DNA of 64,000 bases from an uncultured Prevotellaceae bacterium (lineage in GTDB: Bacteria; Bacteroidota; Bacteroidia; Bacteroidales; Bacteroidaceae): the NCBI GenBank assembly GCA_902763615.1, contig CACWSX010000006.1:1-64000 (forward strand), in the 5' to 3' direction. A program made the position numbers and the translations under genes. The notes under the pieces were generated by a model. It was not told the DNA's origin. It worked only from the letters and a program-made list of their open reading frames with translations, and did no database searches. Below, piece by piece: positions 15,306 to 24,740 of this stretch (the stretch's first letter is position 1; every line of letters begins with the position of its first letter).

Positions 15306-18300
15306 GTAGCTGCTACGCTTGTCGTACTTTAAGGCGTCGGTAAGCGTAGAAGCATTACAACGGAAGGAGAAGTTGTAACTGGTATATGGTGCGAGGTTCA
15401 CTGTACACGACATATTGAAGCAGTGGAGGTCGCGACTCAAAGAAGCTGTGGTAAGGGAGATTTTCTTCATTTCGAAATCATAACCCGAATTGATGTTGAT
15501 GTTCCAGCCATCACTGAGTCGCACATTCCCGTGGAAGTTGAGCGACTGAGTAAACTCATAAGGATAGACCATCTTATCGTAGTTGAACTTCTTCACATTT
15601 GTACTCTCATGCATGTTGACGTTATAACTGAACGTTAACGACCAAGGCATCTTGAAGGCCATATAGCCATCCTCATCAGTCTCAGCCTTCGCTTTCTCAG
15701 TCTTGTCCTTGCTCAAATCCAGATCCTTGTCGATGTTAGTATTCAGATCGGGATCCCATTCATCCTCCTCATCACCACGCTTATTCTTCTTATCGTCTTT
15801 CTTTTCAACCTTCTCACCCTTCAACCATTTGATGAAGTTGAGGACCTTGTTATTGTCGAGCGTATAGTTAATACCTTGCGACATACCTTGGAAACGTCCA
15901 AAACGGCCCTGCTCCCAATAGGTGGTATGTGCACTTCTTCTTGGTGTTGCCCCAACACTGTCGGCCTCATACACATACGAGGAGAAACGAGCGTTTGTAC
16001 TGAAGGTATAGCTCTTCGAAAGTTTGATACGGATATTGAGGTTCAGGTCACTCAAGGGATTCTCTTTAGCAGCAAGGTCATAGGACATATTGGCTGTAAG
16101 GTCATCAATCAAGGATACCAAATGTACGGAGTCTTCCTTATCTTTCCATTTCATCTCCAAATTATTACCTAAGGTGAAATTGACACTACCCGACATACGA
16201 TTGGTAGGAGCCGCATACATACCGCCAGTATAGGGAGAATACACTACTTCCGACTCGTTGCCATCCTTATCAATCTTTTTGTATCGCTCATAAAATCCAA
16301 AAAAGCCGGCACTGAAATCAGGGGTATAGGTGAATGATACTTGTGGCGAGAAGACGTGACGGATGGCCTGAATCCTGTCGCCAAAGATCTTACGGCTGGG
16401 CGTATAGAAACCATAGAGTTTGGTATTGGCCTGAAGACTCATGTTGAAAGAGTAATAATTGTAGAAACCCGTTATGGTATCTACCACCTCTTTCTGATTC
16501 TCCTGATCCCATGATCTCTCACGTTTATTGAAGACGGTATAACCATTGAAATTGAAGGATGGTGTGAGGTTGATGTAATTAAAGGCCGAGAAACTGGCAG
16601 AAATGGGAATGGTATGCGTCATACCGTTCCTCCAGTCTTTTGCCAAGTTGGTGTGCATCAGACGGTCTTCCTTCACATTGACAGAATTCGACAAGTTACC
16701 CGTATAACGCATGGAGATTTTCTCATACCAACGCTCATCGCCAACAATCTTCTTACGTTTGAAAGGATAGAAGTTTGTAATACTGATGGTCATTTCAGGC
16801 AGGCGTAAATTCACCATAGTGTCGCGCATGTTCTGTTCAGCACTGATAGTGCTACTGATAGACATGCCTAAACTCGAAAACTTATTTTCCATCGAGATAG
16901 ACGAGTTGCGTTGCGACTGCGTCAATGCCTGAGGATTATACATCGAGGAGAGGTTCTGACGCTCATAGCTTGAAGTGGCAAAGTTCACACTGGCCTTGAA
17001 GGTCCTGAAAGGATTGGCCTTTGCGTCCTGATTATGACTCCACTGCAGTTTGAAACTGGTGTCCTTCTGATAATCGGGCATATTCTTCTCACCATGCACC
17101 GTACTTTGGTAACTGAACAGGAAGGAGCCGCGATAACGATAACGCTTGATATAGTTCGAGGCTGCTGACAGACCCCAAGAACCTTTGGTATAAATCTCGC
17201 CAATCAGCTTGAGATCCATCTTATCAGAGATGGCAAAATAATAACCGCCATCACGCAGGTAGAAACCACGATCGGTTTCATCACCATAGGTCGGCATGAT
17301 CAGTCCACTGCTGTAACTCTTCGTAAAGGGGAAGAAACCATAAGGAATAGCTAGCGGCAAGGGCACATCGGCCACCACAAGATAGGCTGGACCAAAGACC
17401 ACATCCTTTCCAGGTCTGACCTTCGCACGCGACATGGCGATATAGAAATCAGGATGGGGATCATCGCAAGTGGTGTAACGGCCATGCTCAAGGAACATCT
17501 CACCTTCGGAGCCGCGCTTAGAGTGCTCACTGGTCAGGAAACCATCTTCTTGTTGTGTATAGACATCGGTGATAAAGCCCTTCTTGGTCTTGAAGTTGAA
17601 CATCATTTCCGTTTGCTCATACTGGTCACTTCCCATCTTGAACACAGGGGTACCTATCATCTGGTGCGTCGTCGTATCCATCTTACCCGTCGCATAAACA
17701 AGGTTGCTGTCGAGGCTCATACTGATATTCTCGCTGGCCAGATCCATATTCTGGTATTTCACCGTCGAGCTGCCATAAAGGAAGGCACGCGAGTTTCCGG
17801 CTTCATAGACCAAAGAGTCGTTGGCTGCATATTCCACTGGTGAGTCGATACCGTTCTTACGACGCTTGTTTATACTATCGCGGGCCAGAGAGTCGTCAAT
17901 CACCTTATTATATTTATAGATGGCCAACTCCAGAGAATCCATCGTCGTGGTGTCGCGCTTGGTCTTGATAGCCGATGCCTGATTGGCAGGAATCATCGTG
18001 TCGACGGGCATTTCATCAATGCTATCTGCCAACGCCTCAGCAATAGTTGCAATCTCAGGATGTGCCTCCAAAGAATCCTTCACTTCAGCAATCAGACTAT
18101 CCACATCCTGATGACTGGCAATGCTATCGATCAAGGCAGGTAACGACACAGAATCAGCAGGCAGCACTGGTACGGGAAGTTTAGGCACAGACACGACATC
18201 AGCCGCCCTCTCTTCTTCTTGGATCTTACCCATACGAAGTGAAGACGGTGTACAAGCCATCATCAGCATGAAAGCGCAAAGGATCGATATGACGACCGTT

Positions 18301-18311
18301 TTCTTTTTCAC
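15282..18311 (-). CDS. LptD-like LPS-assembly outer-membrane protein
   Basis: 1009 residues from a GTG (18309-18311) that begins a lipoprotein-like signal (VKKKTVVISILCAFMLMMAC). Codons upstream to 18479 lack such a signal and cross a TACCTTTG box. After an acidic, low-complexity region (about 25-150) come an OstA/LptA-like beta-taco segment (SRAFLYGSSTVKYQNMDLAS) and a long beta-barrel with alternating aromatic residues, as in Bacteroidetes LptD proteins. The family inserts lipopolysaccharide into the outer membrane. The domain near residues 740-800 has a highly charged Lys/Asp-rich loop. It is last in a run with the HD-protein and carboxyltransferase genes. Confidence 0.82.
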   Translation of the reverse strand: MKKKTVVISILCAFMLMMACTPSSLRMGKIQEEERAADVVSVPKLPVPVLPADSVSLPALIDSIASHQDVDSLIAEVKDSLEAHPEIATIAEALADSIDEMPVDTMIPANQASAIKTKRDTTTMDSLELAIYKYNKVIDDSLARDSINKRRKNGIDSPVEYAANDSLVYEAGNSRAFLYGSSTVKYQNMDLASENISMSLDSNLVYATGKMDTTTHQMIGTPVFKMGSDQYEQTEMMFNFKTKKGFITDVYTQQEDGFLTSEHSKRGSEGEMFLEHGRYTTCDDPHPDFYIAMSRAKVRPGKDVVFGPAYLVVADVPLPLAIPYGFFPFTKSYSSGLIMPTYGDETDRGFYLRDGGYYFAISDKMDLKLIGEIYTKGSWGLSAASNYIKRYRYRGSFLFSYQSTVHGEKNMPDYQKDTSFKLQWSHNQDAKANPFRTFKASVNFATSSYERQNLSSMYNPQALTQSQRNSSISMENKFSSLGMSISSTISAEQNMRDTMVNLRLPEMTISITNFYPFKRKKIVGDERWYEKISMRYTGNLSNSVNVKEDRLMHTNLAKDWRNGMTHTIPISASFSAFNYINLTPSFNFNGYTVFNKRERSWDQENQKEVVDTITGFYNYYSFNMSLQANTKLYGFYTPSRKIFGDRIQAIRHVFSPQVSFTYTPDFSAGFFGFYERYKKIDKDGNESEVVYSPYTGGMYAAPTNRMSGSVNFTLGNNLEMKWKDKEDSVHLVSLIDDLTANMSYDLAAKENPLSDLNLNIRIKLSKSYTFSTNARFSSYVYEADSVGATPRRSAHTTYWEQGRFGRFQGMSQGINYTLDNNKVLNFIKWLKGEKVEKKDDKKNKRGDEEDEWDPDLNTNIDKDLDLSKDKTEKAKAETDEDGYMAFKMPWSLTFSYNVNMHESTNVKKFNYDKMVYPYEFTQSLNFHGNVRLSDGWNININSGYDFEMKKISLTTASLSRDLHCFNMSCTVNLAPYTSYNFSFRCNASTLTDALKYDKRSSYSNAVQWY

Positions 18312-18316
18312 GCGTG

Positions 18317-18324
18317 CAAAGGTA
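18317..18324 (-). promoter_or_regulatory. -7 box abutting the lptD-like GTG start
   Basis: Minus strand TACCTTTG ends only 5 bp before the GTG start. No TTTG is seen 20 bp upstream, so it is weak. If used, the mRNA would be essentially leaderless. Confidence 0.4.
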
Positions 18325-18348
18325 CGAAAAAAAATAGAAAAAACGCGA

Positions 18349-18888
18349 TTATTCAAACATATTAACCCAAAGGAGGAATTTTTTAACTCCCTTCTCACCA
18401 AACTTCTCCAGACTCTGGGCTGCTTCGATAACAGAACGCTCACGTTCCAGATGGGTTTTGGAATAGAATTTGTCGGCATAGCACACCACCTGTTCTTCTA
18501 GTGCTTCAGGCTCAAAAATGCCATCAGGCGGCAAGGGAAGATGCTGACTGTCTATCTGTTCACGGCTCAAGCCCGTACCCGTATGACGCTCGCATACCAA
18601 AGCATGACGCTGCCAGCCTTCTTCACGTAGGATTTGGCCACCAATAACCCCATGACAAATGTAGGGCTCGCTACCAAAACACTGAATGCTGGGAGCATCA
18701 CAACGGAAAATACCGATGTCGTGGAGCATAGCAGACTCCTCCAAAAACTCCACATCCAGTTTCAATTCCGGATGGTTCTTCGCGATCTTTAAACAACGGT
18801 CAGCTACCTGACGGCTGTGCAATAGCAATATCCGTCGGAGTTCATTCTCCGACGGATAATACTTATCTATAATCGACTGATAATCCAT
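18349..18888 (-). CDS. HD-domain metal-dependent phosphohydrolase
   Basis: 179 residues. HD-superfamily pattern: His in LLHSRQVADRCLKIA, the signature MLHDIGIF (about 54-61), and further His residues in the CHGVIGGQILREEG and ERHTGTGL region. The size and layout match small uncharacterised HDIG proteins acting on nucleotides or phosphorylated metabolites; the substrate is not evident. The start overlaps the carboxyltransferase stop by one base, and the lptD-like gene follows 37 bp later, so all three are probably on one transcript. Confidence 0.8.
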   Translation of the reverse strand: MDYQSIIDKYYPSENELRRILLLHSRQVADRCLKIAKNHPELKLDVEFLEESAMLHDIGIFRCDAPSIQCFGSEPYICHGVIGGQILREEGWQRHALVCERHTGTGLSREQIDSQHLPLPPDGIFEPEALEEQVVCYADKFYSKTHLERERSVIEAAQSLEKFGEKGVKKFLLWVNMFE

Positions 18889-20666
18889 TATGCTTCACGC
18901 TCAATCCATGCAATGGTATCGTTCTGACGAACGTTCTGCCCTGGTTTCACGCTGATATCCACCAACTTACCACCCAGAGCAGCTGGAATCTCGATAATCT
19001 CTCCCCATTTGGTTTGCAGATAGCAGAAAGTATCGCCCTCCTTGTATTTCTGGCCAATGAACGGCTCCACACAAGGTGCCATAACACCTTCACCACCAAA
19101 GCCCCAGAGCAGCTGTCCTGCCAAAGGTACCTTCACGGCATCGGCCTTGGCATGTTTCAGGGCATCAATCTCTTCCTGAGGGATCTTCTTGCCACCACCC
19201 AACTTGGCATCCTTTGCCTTCTGGATGTCTGCAAGCAGTTGTTTCTTGGCCTGACCACTGCGGAACGGACGATACTGCTCAGGATGCATAGCCAGTTCGA
19301 AGAGTTCCTCGTCGTCCTGTCCATAGTCCCAACCATTCTCATCCATTTCCTTCTTGAAGCCTTCGAGGGCATTGGGAATGAGGGTATGCGGATCCGCATC
19401 GGTAAACTCACGCTTCTGTGTCTTGGCCAGTTCAATGAGCTCTGGTGCAATCTCACCAGGCACTTTGCCGCTCTTGCCGAGTATCATACCCCAGATGGCA
19501 TCGTCCATCATAACATAGCGGCCCTTGCCCTGCTCCATCGTGAGCAGATTCATCAGAGCGATATTCTTGGTGTACTGTGAGAACGGGGTCACCAATGGGG
19601 GATAACCCACCTTCGGCCAAACATACTCAACCTCGTTAAACAGCTTCACAAGCATATCGTCCATCGTGAGCGCAGCCTCACCTTTCTTCTCGCGCAACTT
19701 ATTAATCATTGACTGGATGGGACCTAAATCAGCCATCATACTTCCCATCATTCCGCCTGGCAGACCACTGCCTAAGAGCAATGAAGACATGTGCTTATTG
19801 GCAGGATTAATGAAATAGCCCAACCAATCGTCGATAAACTCCTGCGTAAGGGTACGTGCCTGCATATAAGCATTCATATTGAGTTCTGCCACTTCGAAGC
19901 CCTCGTTCTTCAGCATCGACTGGACGGAGATGATATCGGGATGCACCTTACCCCAGCTCAATGGCTCGATAGCGGTATCGATAATATCAGCACCATTGTT
20001 ACAAACCTCAAGGATTGAAGCCATCGAGAGACCAGGGCCAGAGTGACCATGATACTGGATAATAATATCAGGATGCTTGGTCTTGATGGCTTTTGTCAGT
20101 GCACCCAACATAGCGGGTTGTCCGATACCTGCCATATCCTTCAGACAGATCTCCTCTGCACCAGCGGCAATTACCTCATCAGCAATCCTGGAGTAATAGT
20201 CTACGGTATGTACGGGTGAGGTGGTGATACAAAGTGTGGCCTGTGGCGTCATACCTGCCTCCTTTGCCCACTTGATACTAGGAATAATATTACGTGTGTC
20301 GTTCAGGCCGCAGAAAATACGGGGGATATCCACACCCTGAGCATGCTTCACCTTATACATCAGGGCACGCACATCGTCGGGTACAGGATACATACGCAGG
20401 GCATTCAGGCCACGATCAAGCATATGCGTCTTTATGCCTACCTCATTGAAAGGTTTACAAAAAGCTCTTACAGCTGCATTGGGATTCTCACCAGCCATCA
20501 GGTTCACCTGTTCAAAGGCACCACCATTAGTTTCCACACGGCTGAAACAGCCCATATCAATAATCACGGGGGCAATACGCTCCAACTGATCCTTGCGTGG
20601 CTGGAACTTTCCTGAGCTCTGCCACATATCCCGATAAACGAGACTAAATTGGATTCTTTTCTTCAT
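18888..20666 (-). CDS. Carboxyltransferase subunit (oxaloacetate decarboxylase alpha / pyruvate carboxylase B type)
   Basis: 592 residues. The HMGL-like TIM barrel is at about 5-270, with RDMWQSSGKF at the start, CLKDMAGIG (about 173-181) and the metal-binding YHGHSGPG. The conserved carboxyltransferase C-domain follows (about 280-450; VWPKVGYPPLVTPFSQY). The last ~75 residues form a biotinyl-like domain, but the usual AMKM biotin site is replaced by LQTKWGE. A Lys is kept, but neither flanking Met, so biotinylation is doubtful. It probably moves carboxyl groups between pyruvate/oxaloacetate and a biotin carrier in the succinate/propionate pathway. A TATTTTTG box lies upstream (20696-20703, minus strand). 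Confidence 0.85.
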   Translation of the reverse strand: MKKRIQFSLVYRDMWQSSGKFQPRKDQLERIAPVIIDMGCFSRVETNGGAFEQVNLMAGENPNAAVRAFCKPFNEVGIKTHMLDRGLNALRMYPVPDDVRALMYKVKHAQGVDIPRIFCGLNDTRNIIPSIKWAKEAGMTPQATLCITTSPVHTVDYYSRIADEVIAAGAEEICLKDMAGIGQPAMLGALTKAIKTKHPDIIIQYHGHSGPGLSMASILEVCNNGADIIDTAIEPLSWGKVHPDIISVQSMLKNEGFEVAELNMNAYMQARTLTQEFIDDWLGYFINPANKHMSSLLLGSGLPGGMMGSMMADLGPIQSMINKLREKKGEAALTMDDMLVKLFNEVEYVWPKVGYPPLVTPFSQYTKNIALMNLLTMEQGKGRYVMMDDAIWGMILGKSGKVPGEIAPELIELAKTQKREFTDADPHTLIPNALEGFKKEMDENGWDYGQDDEELFELAMHPEQYRPFRSGQAKKQLLADIQKAKDAKLGGGKKIPQEEIDALKHAKADAVKVPLAGQLLWGFGGEGVMAPCVEPFIGQKYKEGDTFCYLQTKWGEIIEIPAALGGKLVDISVKPGQNVRQNDTIAWIEREA

Positions 20667-20788
20667 ATTTCCGGTAGTTGTATATTTATAGGGTACAAAA
20701 ATAGATAAATTATTTCAAAAATATGCATCTCAAGACTACTTTTTTTGATATTTTGACTATCTTTGTCGCGTAAATCAAATAAATTGGC

Positions 20789-21550
20789 ATGAAACGAACA
20801 TTTTTTATACTCTTTTCCCTCGTTTTACTGCTAGCTGCCTGTGGTCATTCCGACAACAATGGAGACGAACAGACAACTGGTGAGAGTCTGAATCAGGACA
20901 CCATAGCCCGACAATTGGAAGGCGATTCAACCATCTACGGCCTCGCTTGTGAAGGTTCGAACGATTCAATCATCGTCATCTTGACGTCTATCGAAAACGA
21001 TCCTGATACCATCGATATTTTGGAAGCACGCATCAATCGTCGCGTTTTCGGACGTCCGGAAATCGGTGACCAATTGGCCATCATGATGAATACACAAAGA
21101 AAGTCTGTAGCTGATATCGTCATCAATATCGACCACCTGAAAGGCGAATGGTGCTATCAGGTCATGCCCCGTCTGCGTCGCAGAGTTGGCGCTGCTACAG
21201 ACAGTGCCGTACAGTTGCCCCCAGACTTCCCTGACTCCTTGCGCAGGAAATGGTTTCAGCCCAGAGAATACGGCTTTGAACTCCGTCGCGATAATACGGT
21301 CCGTCCTATCGGTTTACAACGCAACGAAGCCGAGCGACAGCCCGGCCCCGTGGAATATCCGACCTTAAAACGGTATCGTCAGTGGCATGTCTTCAACGGT
21401 CATATTCTCCTGAGTGAGGCCCGTCGCGACACCTTAGGCCATCAGCAAATCATCAGTACCGATACTGCCGATATCGTCTTCATGCGACGCGACACGCTCC
21501 AACTGCGTTTCTCAGACCACGAACAAGGTTATTACCGCAAGTCTAACTGA
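20789..21550 (+). CDS. Bacteroidetes lipoprotein of unknown function
   Basis: 253 residues. A signal peptide with lipobox ([14 protein letters not shown]; Cys ~19) predicts attachment to the outer or inner membrane. The mature part begins with a polar Asp/Asn-rich linker, followed by beta-rich sequence with many DTI/DTL repeats typical of Bacteroidales lipoproteins. No catalytic motif is visible. A TATCTTTG box (20758-20765) lies 23 bp upstream. The divergent carboxyltransferase gene starts on the other side of the same spacer. Its 3' end overlaps the converging queF gene by 19 bp. Function unknown. Confidence 0.75.
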   Translation: MKRTFFILFSLVLLLAACGHSDNNGDEQTTGESLNQDTIARQLEGDSTIYGLACEGSNDSIIVILTSIENDPDTIDILEARINRRVFGRPEIGDQLAIMMNTQRKSVADIVINIDHLKGEWCYQVMPRLRRRVGAATDSAVQLPPDFPDSLRRKWFQPREYGFELRRDNTVRPIGLQRNEAERQPGPVEYPTLKRYRQWHVFNGHILLSEARRDTLGHQQIISTDTADIVFMRRDTLQLRFSDHEQGYYRKSN

Positions 21551-22005
21551 CGAGACAGAAGCCTCTGCTCGGCCATTTCGGCATACTTCGTACCAGGGCG
21601 TCCATAGTTAGCATAAGGATAGATGGAGATACCGCCACGCGGTGTAAACAAGCCGAGGACCTCAATATATTTTGGGTCCATCAGCTTTACCAGATCTTTC
21701 ATAATCTTATTAACACAGTCTTCATGGAAATCACCATGATTACGGAACGAAAAGAGGTAGAGTTTCAAACTCTTGCTCTCTACCATCCGTTCACCAGGAA
21801 TATAGGCTATCTTGATTTCCGCAAAGTCTGGCTGACCCGTAATCGGACAGAGTGACGTGAACTCAGGGCAATTAAACTGCACCCAGTAGTCATTCTCGGG
21901 ATGCTTGTTTTCGAAAGTCTCCAAAACCTCAGGCGCATAATCTGACCTGTACTCCGTCTTTTTGCCAAGGGCCTGCAAACCCTCCGTATCTCTTGATGTA
22001 CTCAT
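21532..22005 (-). CDS. queF: NADPH-dependent 7-cyano-7-deazaguanine reductase QueF
   Basis: 157 residues, the short unimodular form. It reduces the nitrile preQ0 to preQ1 in queuosine synthesis. Visible: the active-site region [19 protein letters not shown] (about 49-67, with the nucleophilic Cys and general-acid Asp), the NADPH-motif region [21 protein letters not shown] (about 84-104) and the C-terminal [18 protein letters not shown]. The start overlaps the queuosine-precursor transporter stop by 4 bp. A preQ1 riboswitch in front of that transporter therefore probably controls both. Confidence 0.95.
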   Translation of the reverse strand: MSTSRDTEGLQALGKKTEYRSDYAPEVLETFENKHPENDYWVQFNCPEFTSLCPITGQPDFAEIKIAYIPGERMVESKSLKLYLFSFRNHGDFHEDCVNKIMKDLVKLMDPKYIEVLGLFTPRGGISIYPYANYGRPGTKYAEMAEQRLLSRQLDLR

Positions 22006-22694
22006 AGGTCTTTTACTTTAAATATATTATAGGTAATATTGTTGTCGAACACATCCTCCCGGTCATGAGCCTTGGTGAAGTTGACAACACGGATAGTAAC
22101 AGGCAGGACGATGATTTCATAAAGCGTTTTCAGCGTCACTTGTGTAATAACGAGAGAAGGCATCTCCTCCCATGGAATCACACCACCCAAAGCTAGAGGG
22201 AAGAAGATGATGGAGTCTGTCAGTTCACCAAAGATCGTACTAAGTACTGCACGGGAAGAGAAATTCTTACCTGCTGACGACAGTTTCATACGGCTCATCA
22301 CATAGGCATTCATAAACGATCCGCAGATGAATGCCAGAAATGAGGCGCCTGCGATACGCGGAGCAAGTCCGAATATCTGATGGAAACCCTCCTGACCATG
22401 CCAATAAGGTGCTCCTGGAATCCAGTCAGCGATGGCACCGAAAAGTACAAAGAGGAAGTTCATGGCGAAGCCCAGCCAAATGAGCAGACGGGTACGGCCA
22501 TAACCCCACACCTCGCACACCACATCGTTGATGATGTAACTCACGGGAAACACGATCAGACCGGCTGTCATGTTAGCAGGACCTAACGAAATCTGTTTTG
22601 TCTCGAGTACGTTTGCCGTTATCAGGCAAACGCAGAACAGTATGCCGTAAAACATAAACAGCACACTGATACGTTGATCTTTTTTCTGTTGCAT
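22002..22694 (-). CDS. yhhQ: Queuosine precursor transporter (VUT/YhhQ family)
   Basis: 230 residues with about six membrane helices. It matches the vitamin-uptake-like YhhQ family, which imports preQ0/preQ1. Typical segments: [19 protein letters not shown] (about 52-70), [12 protein letters not shown] (about 125-136) and the helix ending [19 protein letters not shown] (about 149-167). It sits between a preQ1 riboswitch aptamer and queF, which independently supports the substrate. The ATG at 22694 lies only 3 nt after the aptamer tail. Confidence 0.93.
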   Translation of the reverse strand: MQQKKDQRISVLFMFYGILFCVCLITANVLETKQISLGPANMTAGLIVFPVSYIINDVVCEVWGYGRTRLLIWLGFAMNFLFVLFGAIADWIPGAPYWHGQEGFHQIFGLAPRIAGASFLAFICGSFMNAYVMSRMKLSSAGKNFSSRAVLSTIFGELTDSIIFFPLALGGVIPWEEMPSLVITQVTLKTLYEIIVLPVTIRVVNFTKAHDREDVFDNNITYNIFKVKDL

Positions 22695-22697
22695 TTT

Positions 22698-22735
22698 CTT
22701 GTTTTGTTAAAGGGGGTGTTCAAGGACCCCTGGGT
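22698..22735 (-). ncRNA. preQ1-I riboswitch
   Basis: On the minus strand the leader forms a GGGG(U)/(A)CCCC stem with loop CCTTGAAC, followed by the A-rich tail TTTAACAAAACAAG. The tail CAAG can pair with the loop CTTG to give the H-type pseudoknot that defines class I preQ1 aptamers. The tail closely matches the known Thermoanaerobacter-type aptamer. It ends 3 nt before the yhhQ ATG, so control is probably at translation initiation. No promoter is seen between it and the upstream gene. Confidence 0.85.
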
Positions 22736-22740
22736 TATTA

Positions 22741-23733
22741 CTAAAGAAGATAGAAAAGCCAAGCCATATAGGCAAGGAAGCCTGCTATCAGCAAGAATCC
22801 CTCACGACGCGATACCATATATTTTGTATAGGCAAATATCCAGAGCAGACCCATGCTGATAATCATCATCGAGAGATCGATAATGTTAATACCCATAATA
22901 CGCATAGGACAGACGACAGCCGTCGTGCCAAGAATGAACAGGATGTTAAACACATTCGAGCCGATGGCATTGCCAATGGCAAGCGCCGACTGTCCCTTAC
23001 GTGCAGCCACTACGCTGGTAGCCAACTCTGGCAGCGAAGTACCACCTGCCACAATCGTCAGACCTACCACACTTTGGCGCACACCAAAACGGTAAGCCAC
23101 ATAGCTGGCAGCATCGACAAAGAGATTACTACCATAGATCAGACAGGCCAGACCTACCGCCATCCACAGAACGTTTTTCCAAACCTCTTTCTTATCCAGT
23201 GGTTTTTTCTCTATTACTTCGTCTTCTTCCTCGTCTTCGCCCTTGATTTTCTCATTCTTACGGACCATTTTGAAAGTATAAATCATAAAGGCGCCAAAAA
23301 CCACTAAGAGAATCATTCCATCGGAACGACTAATCTCATTACCCCATAAGTGAGGTGAATCCATATCGTCGAAACAGAGGAAGAACATCAGAACCGAAGC
23401 AATCAGGGCAAAGGGAATGTCTTTGCTCACGGTGGAATGACTGATAGCCATCGGAGCAACAACCGCAGAACAACCCACAATCAGCATAGCGTTGAAGATA
23501 TTAGAACCAATCACATTTCCTACGGCCAAGTCAGACGTTCCCTTTAAAGCAGAAGCCAGACTGACAAAGAGTTCAGGTGCCGAAGTCCCTGCAGCCAGAA
23601 TGGTCAGGCCAATCACAATCTCAGGCACATGGAGACCACGGGCCAAAGAAGCTGCACCTTCTGTCAGTCGGTCTGCGCCCCAGATAACAAGAGCCACACC
23701 AATGATGATAAAGAAAATATTCAATAGCGTCAT
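22741..23733 (-). CDS. Calcium/sodium antiporter (CaCA family)
   Basis: 330 residues and about ten membrane helices. The two alpha-repeats that form the ion path are evident: GLTILAAGTSAPELFVSLAS (about 42-61) and GLTIVAGGTSLPELATSVVA (about 224-243), each followed by GNxIGSNxFN. A charged Glu/Asp-rich cytoplasmic loop (about 167-185) separates the halves. It exchanges Ca2+ for Na+ or H+ across the inner membrane (YrbG type). It overlaps the S4-protein gene by 4 bp and ends just before the preQ1 aptamer. Confidence 0.92.
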   Translation of the reverse strand: MTLLNIFFIIIGVALVIWGADRLTEGAASLARGLHVPEIVIGLTILAAGTSAPELFVSLASALKGTSDLAVGNVIGSNIFNAMLIVGCSAVVAPMAISHSTVSKDIPFALIASVLMFFLCFDDMDSPHLWGNEISRSDGMILLVVFGAFMIYTFKMVRKNEKIKGEDEEEDEVIEKKPLDKKEVWKNVLWMAVGLACLIYGSNLFVDAASYVAYRFGVRQSVVGLTIVAGGTSLPELATSVVAARKGQSALAIGNAIGSNVFNILFILGTTAVVCPMRIMGINIIDLSMMIISMGLLWIFAYTKYMVSRREGFLLIAGFLAYMAWLFYLL

Positions 23734-24119
23734 ATCTCTTCCATATTAAAGAACTCATCCATAGCACGACGGTCCTTCTTGGTAGGACGTCCTGTACCTC
23801 TAGCACGATCGATAAAACCACTGATGCGGTTCATCTCCAAGAGTTCATACTGATCGGGAGCAGTCACATTCTCGTAGATCTCGGGCAGCAACTTTGCCCC
23901 TACTCGTTGTTCGATGGTTTTGAGGATTTTATAGGAATATGTGACTGGTGGCTTTCTCACTGCCACCACCTCACCTGCCTTTACGACATGAGAGGGTTTT
24001 ACAACAATGCCTCCAATCGTCACACGACCATTCTTACAAGCATCAGCAGCAATGGAGCGTGTCTTGAAGATACGCGCCGCCCAAAGCCACTTGTCAATCC
24101 TCGCCTCCTCAGCCATCAC
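23730..24119 (-). CDS. S4-domain RNA-binding protein (Hsp15/HslR type)
   Basis: 129 residues. The S4 domain is N-terminal (RIDKWLWAARIFKTRSIA, about 7-24, then GRVTIGGIVVKPSHVVKAGEVV). The rest is basic, with a GTGRPTKKDRR tail as in heat-shock protein 15, which binds stalled 50S subunits carrying peptidyl-tRNA. This agrees with its position directly after pth, which recycles peptidyl-tRNA (4-bp overlap), and before the CaCA antiporter (4-bp overlap). Confidence 0.88.
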   Translation of the reverse strand: MMAEEARIDKWLWAARIFKTRSIAADACKNGRVTIGGIVVKPSHVVKAGEVVAVRKPPVTYSYKILKTIEQRVGAKLLPEIYENVTAPDQYELLEMNRISGFIDRARGTGRPTKKDRRAMDEFFNMEEI

Positions 24120-24712
24120 CCTTCACTTTTCACTTCAACCTTTCTCTTCCCCAATTTGTTATACTGGTTCATCGTAAAATCGACCCCCGCCAATACAAAA
24201 CTCTTGATGATATCTACGGCCAGGTCAATACTGGGCTGTAGCACTTGCAACTCCTCCTCACTATAACGTCCGAGCACCCAGTCTACTTGCATACCGCGAG
24301 GAAAGTCATTGCCAATGCCCATCCGCAGACGGGCGTAGTTGTTGCCAATCAACTGTTGAATATGTCCCAAGCCATTATGACCACCATTGGAGCCTCCTGC
24401 TTTCAGACGGAAATCACCAAGAGGAAGGGCCACCTCGTCGCTGACGACGAGAAGACGGTTCTGGTCGATGTTCTCGTGGTTCAGCCAATAACGCACGGCA
24501 TTACCACTGAGGTTCATAAACGTAGAGGGTTTAAGCAGAAATACTTTGCGTCCTTTCAGCGAAGTCTCCGCCACAAAACCATAACGTTTGTCCTCAAATG
24601 AAATATTGGACGCCTTCGCAAAAGCGTCCAATACCATAAAACCAGTATTGTGGCGGGTCATGGCGTATTCGTCGCCAACATTTCCCAAGCCAACAATCAG
24701 GAACTTGTCCAT
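24116..24712 (-). CDS. pth: Peptidyl-tRNA hydrolase
   Basis: 198 residues. It hydrolyses the ester bond of peptidyl-tRNA released from stalled ribosomes. Motifs: LIVGLGNVGDEYAMTRHNTGFM (catalytic His ~20), KPSTFMNLSGNAV (about 61-73) and the GGSNGGHNGLGH loop (about 107-118). The final residues KVEVKSEG are encoded by a GTGAAAAGTGAAG-type simple repeat, so the stop has been set by a repeat insertion or slippage at the 3' end. It lies in the L25-pth-S4 order common in Bacteroidetes. Confidence 0.94.
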   Translation of the reverse strand: MDKFLIVGLGNVGDEYAMTRHNTGFMVLDAFAKASNISFEDKRYGFVAETSLKGRKVFLLKPSTFMNLSGNAVRYWLNHENIDQNRLLVVSDEVALPLGDFRLKAGGSNGGHNGLGHIQQLIGNNYARLRMGIGNDFPRGMQVDWVLGRYSEEELQVLQPSIDLAVDIIKSFVLAGVDFTMNQYNKLGKRKVEVKSEG

Positions 24713-24740
24713 TCTCAGTCAACTGAAAACTGTAAACAGC

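Noticed and set aside
22698-22735. Rho-independent terminator of the Ca2+ antiporter gene
   Set aside because: The hairpin is followed by an A-rich tail that pairs with the loop, not by a T-run; it fits a preQ1 aptamer.
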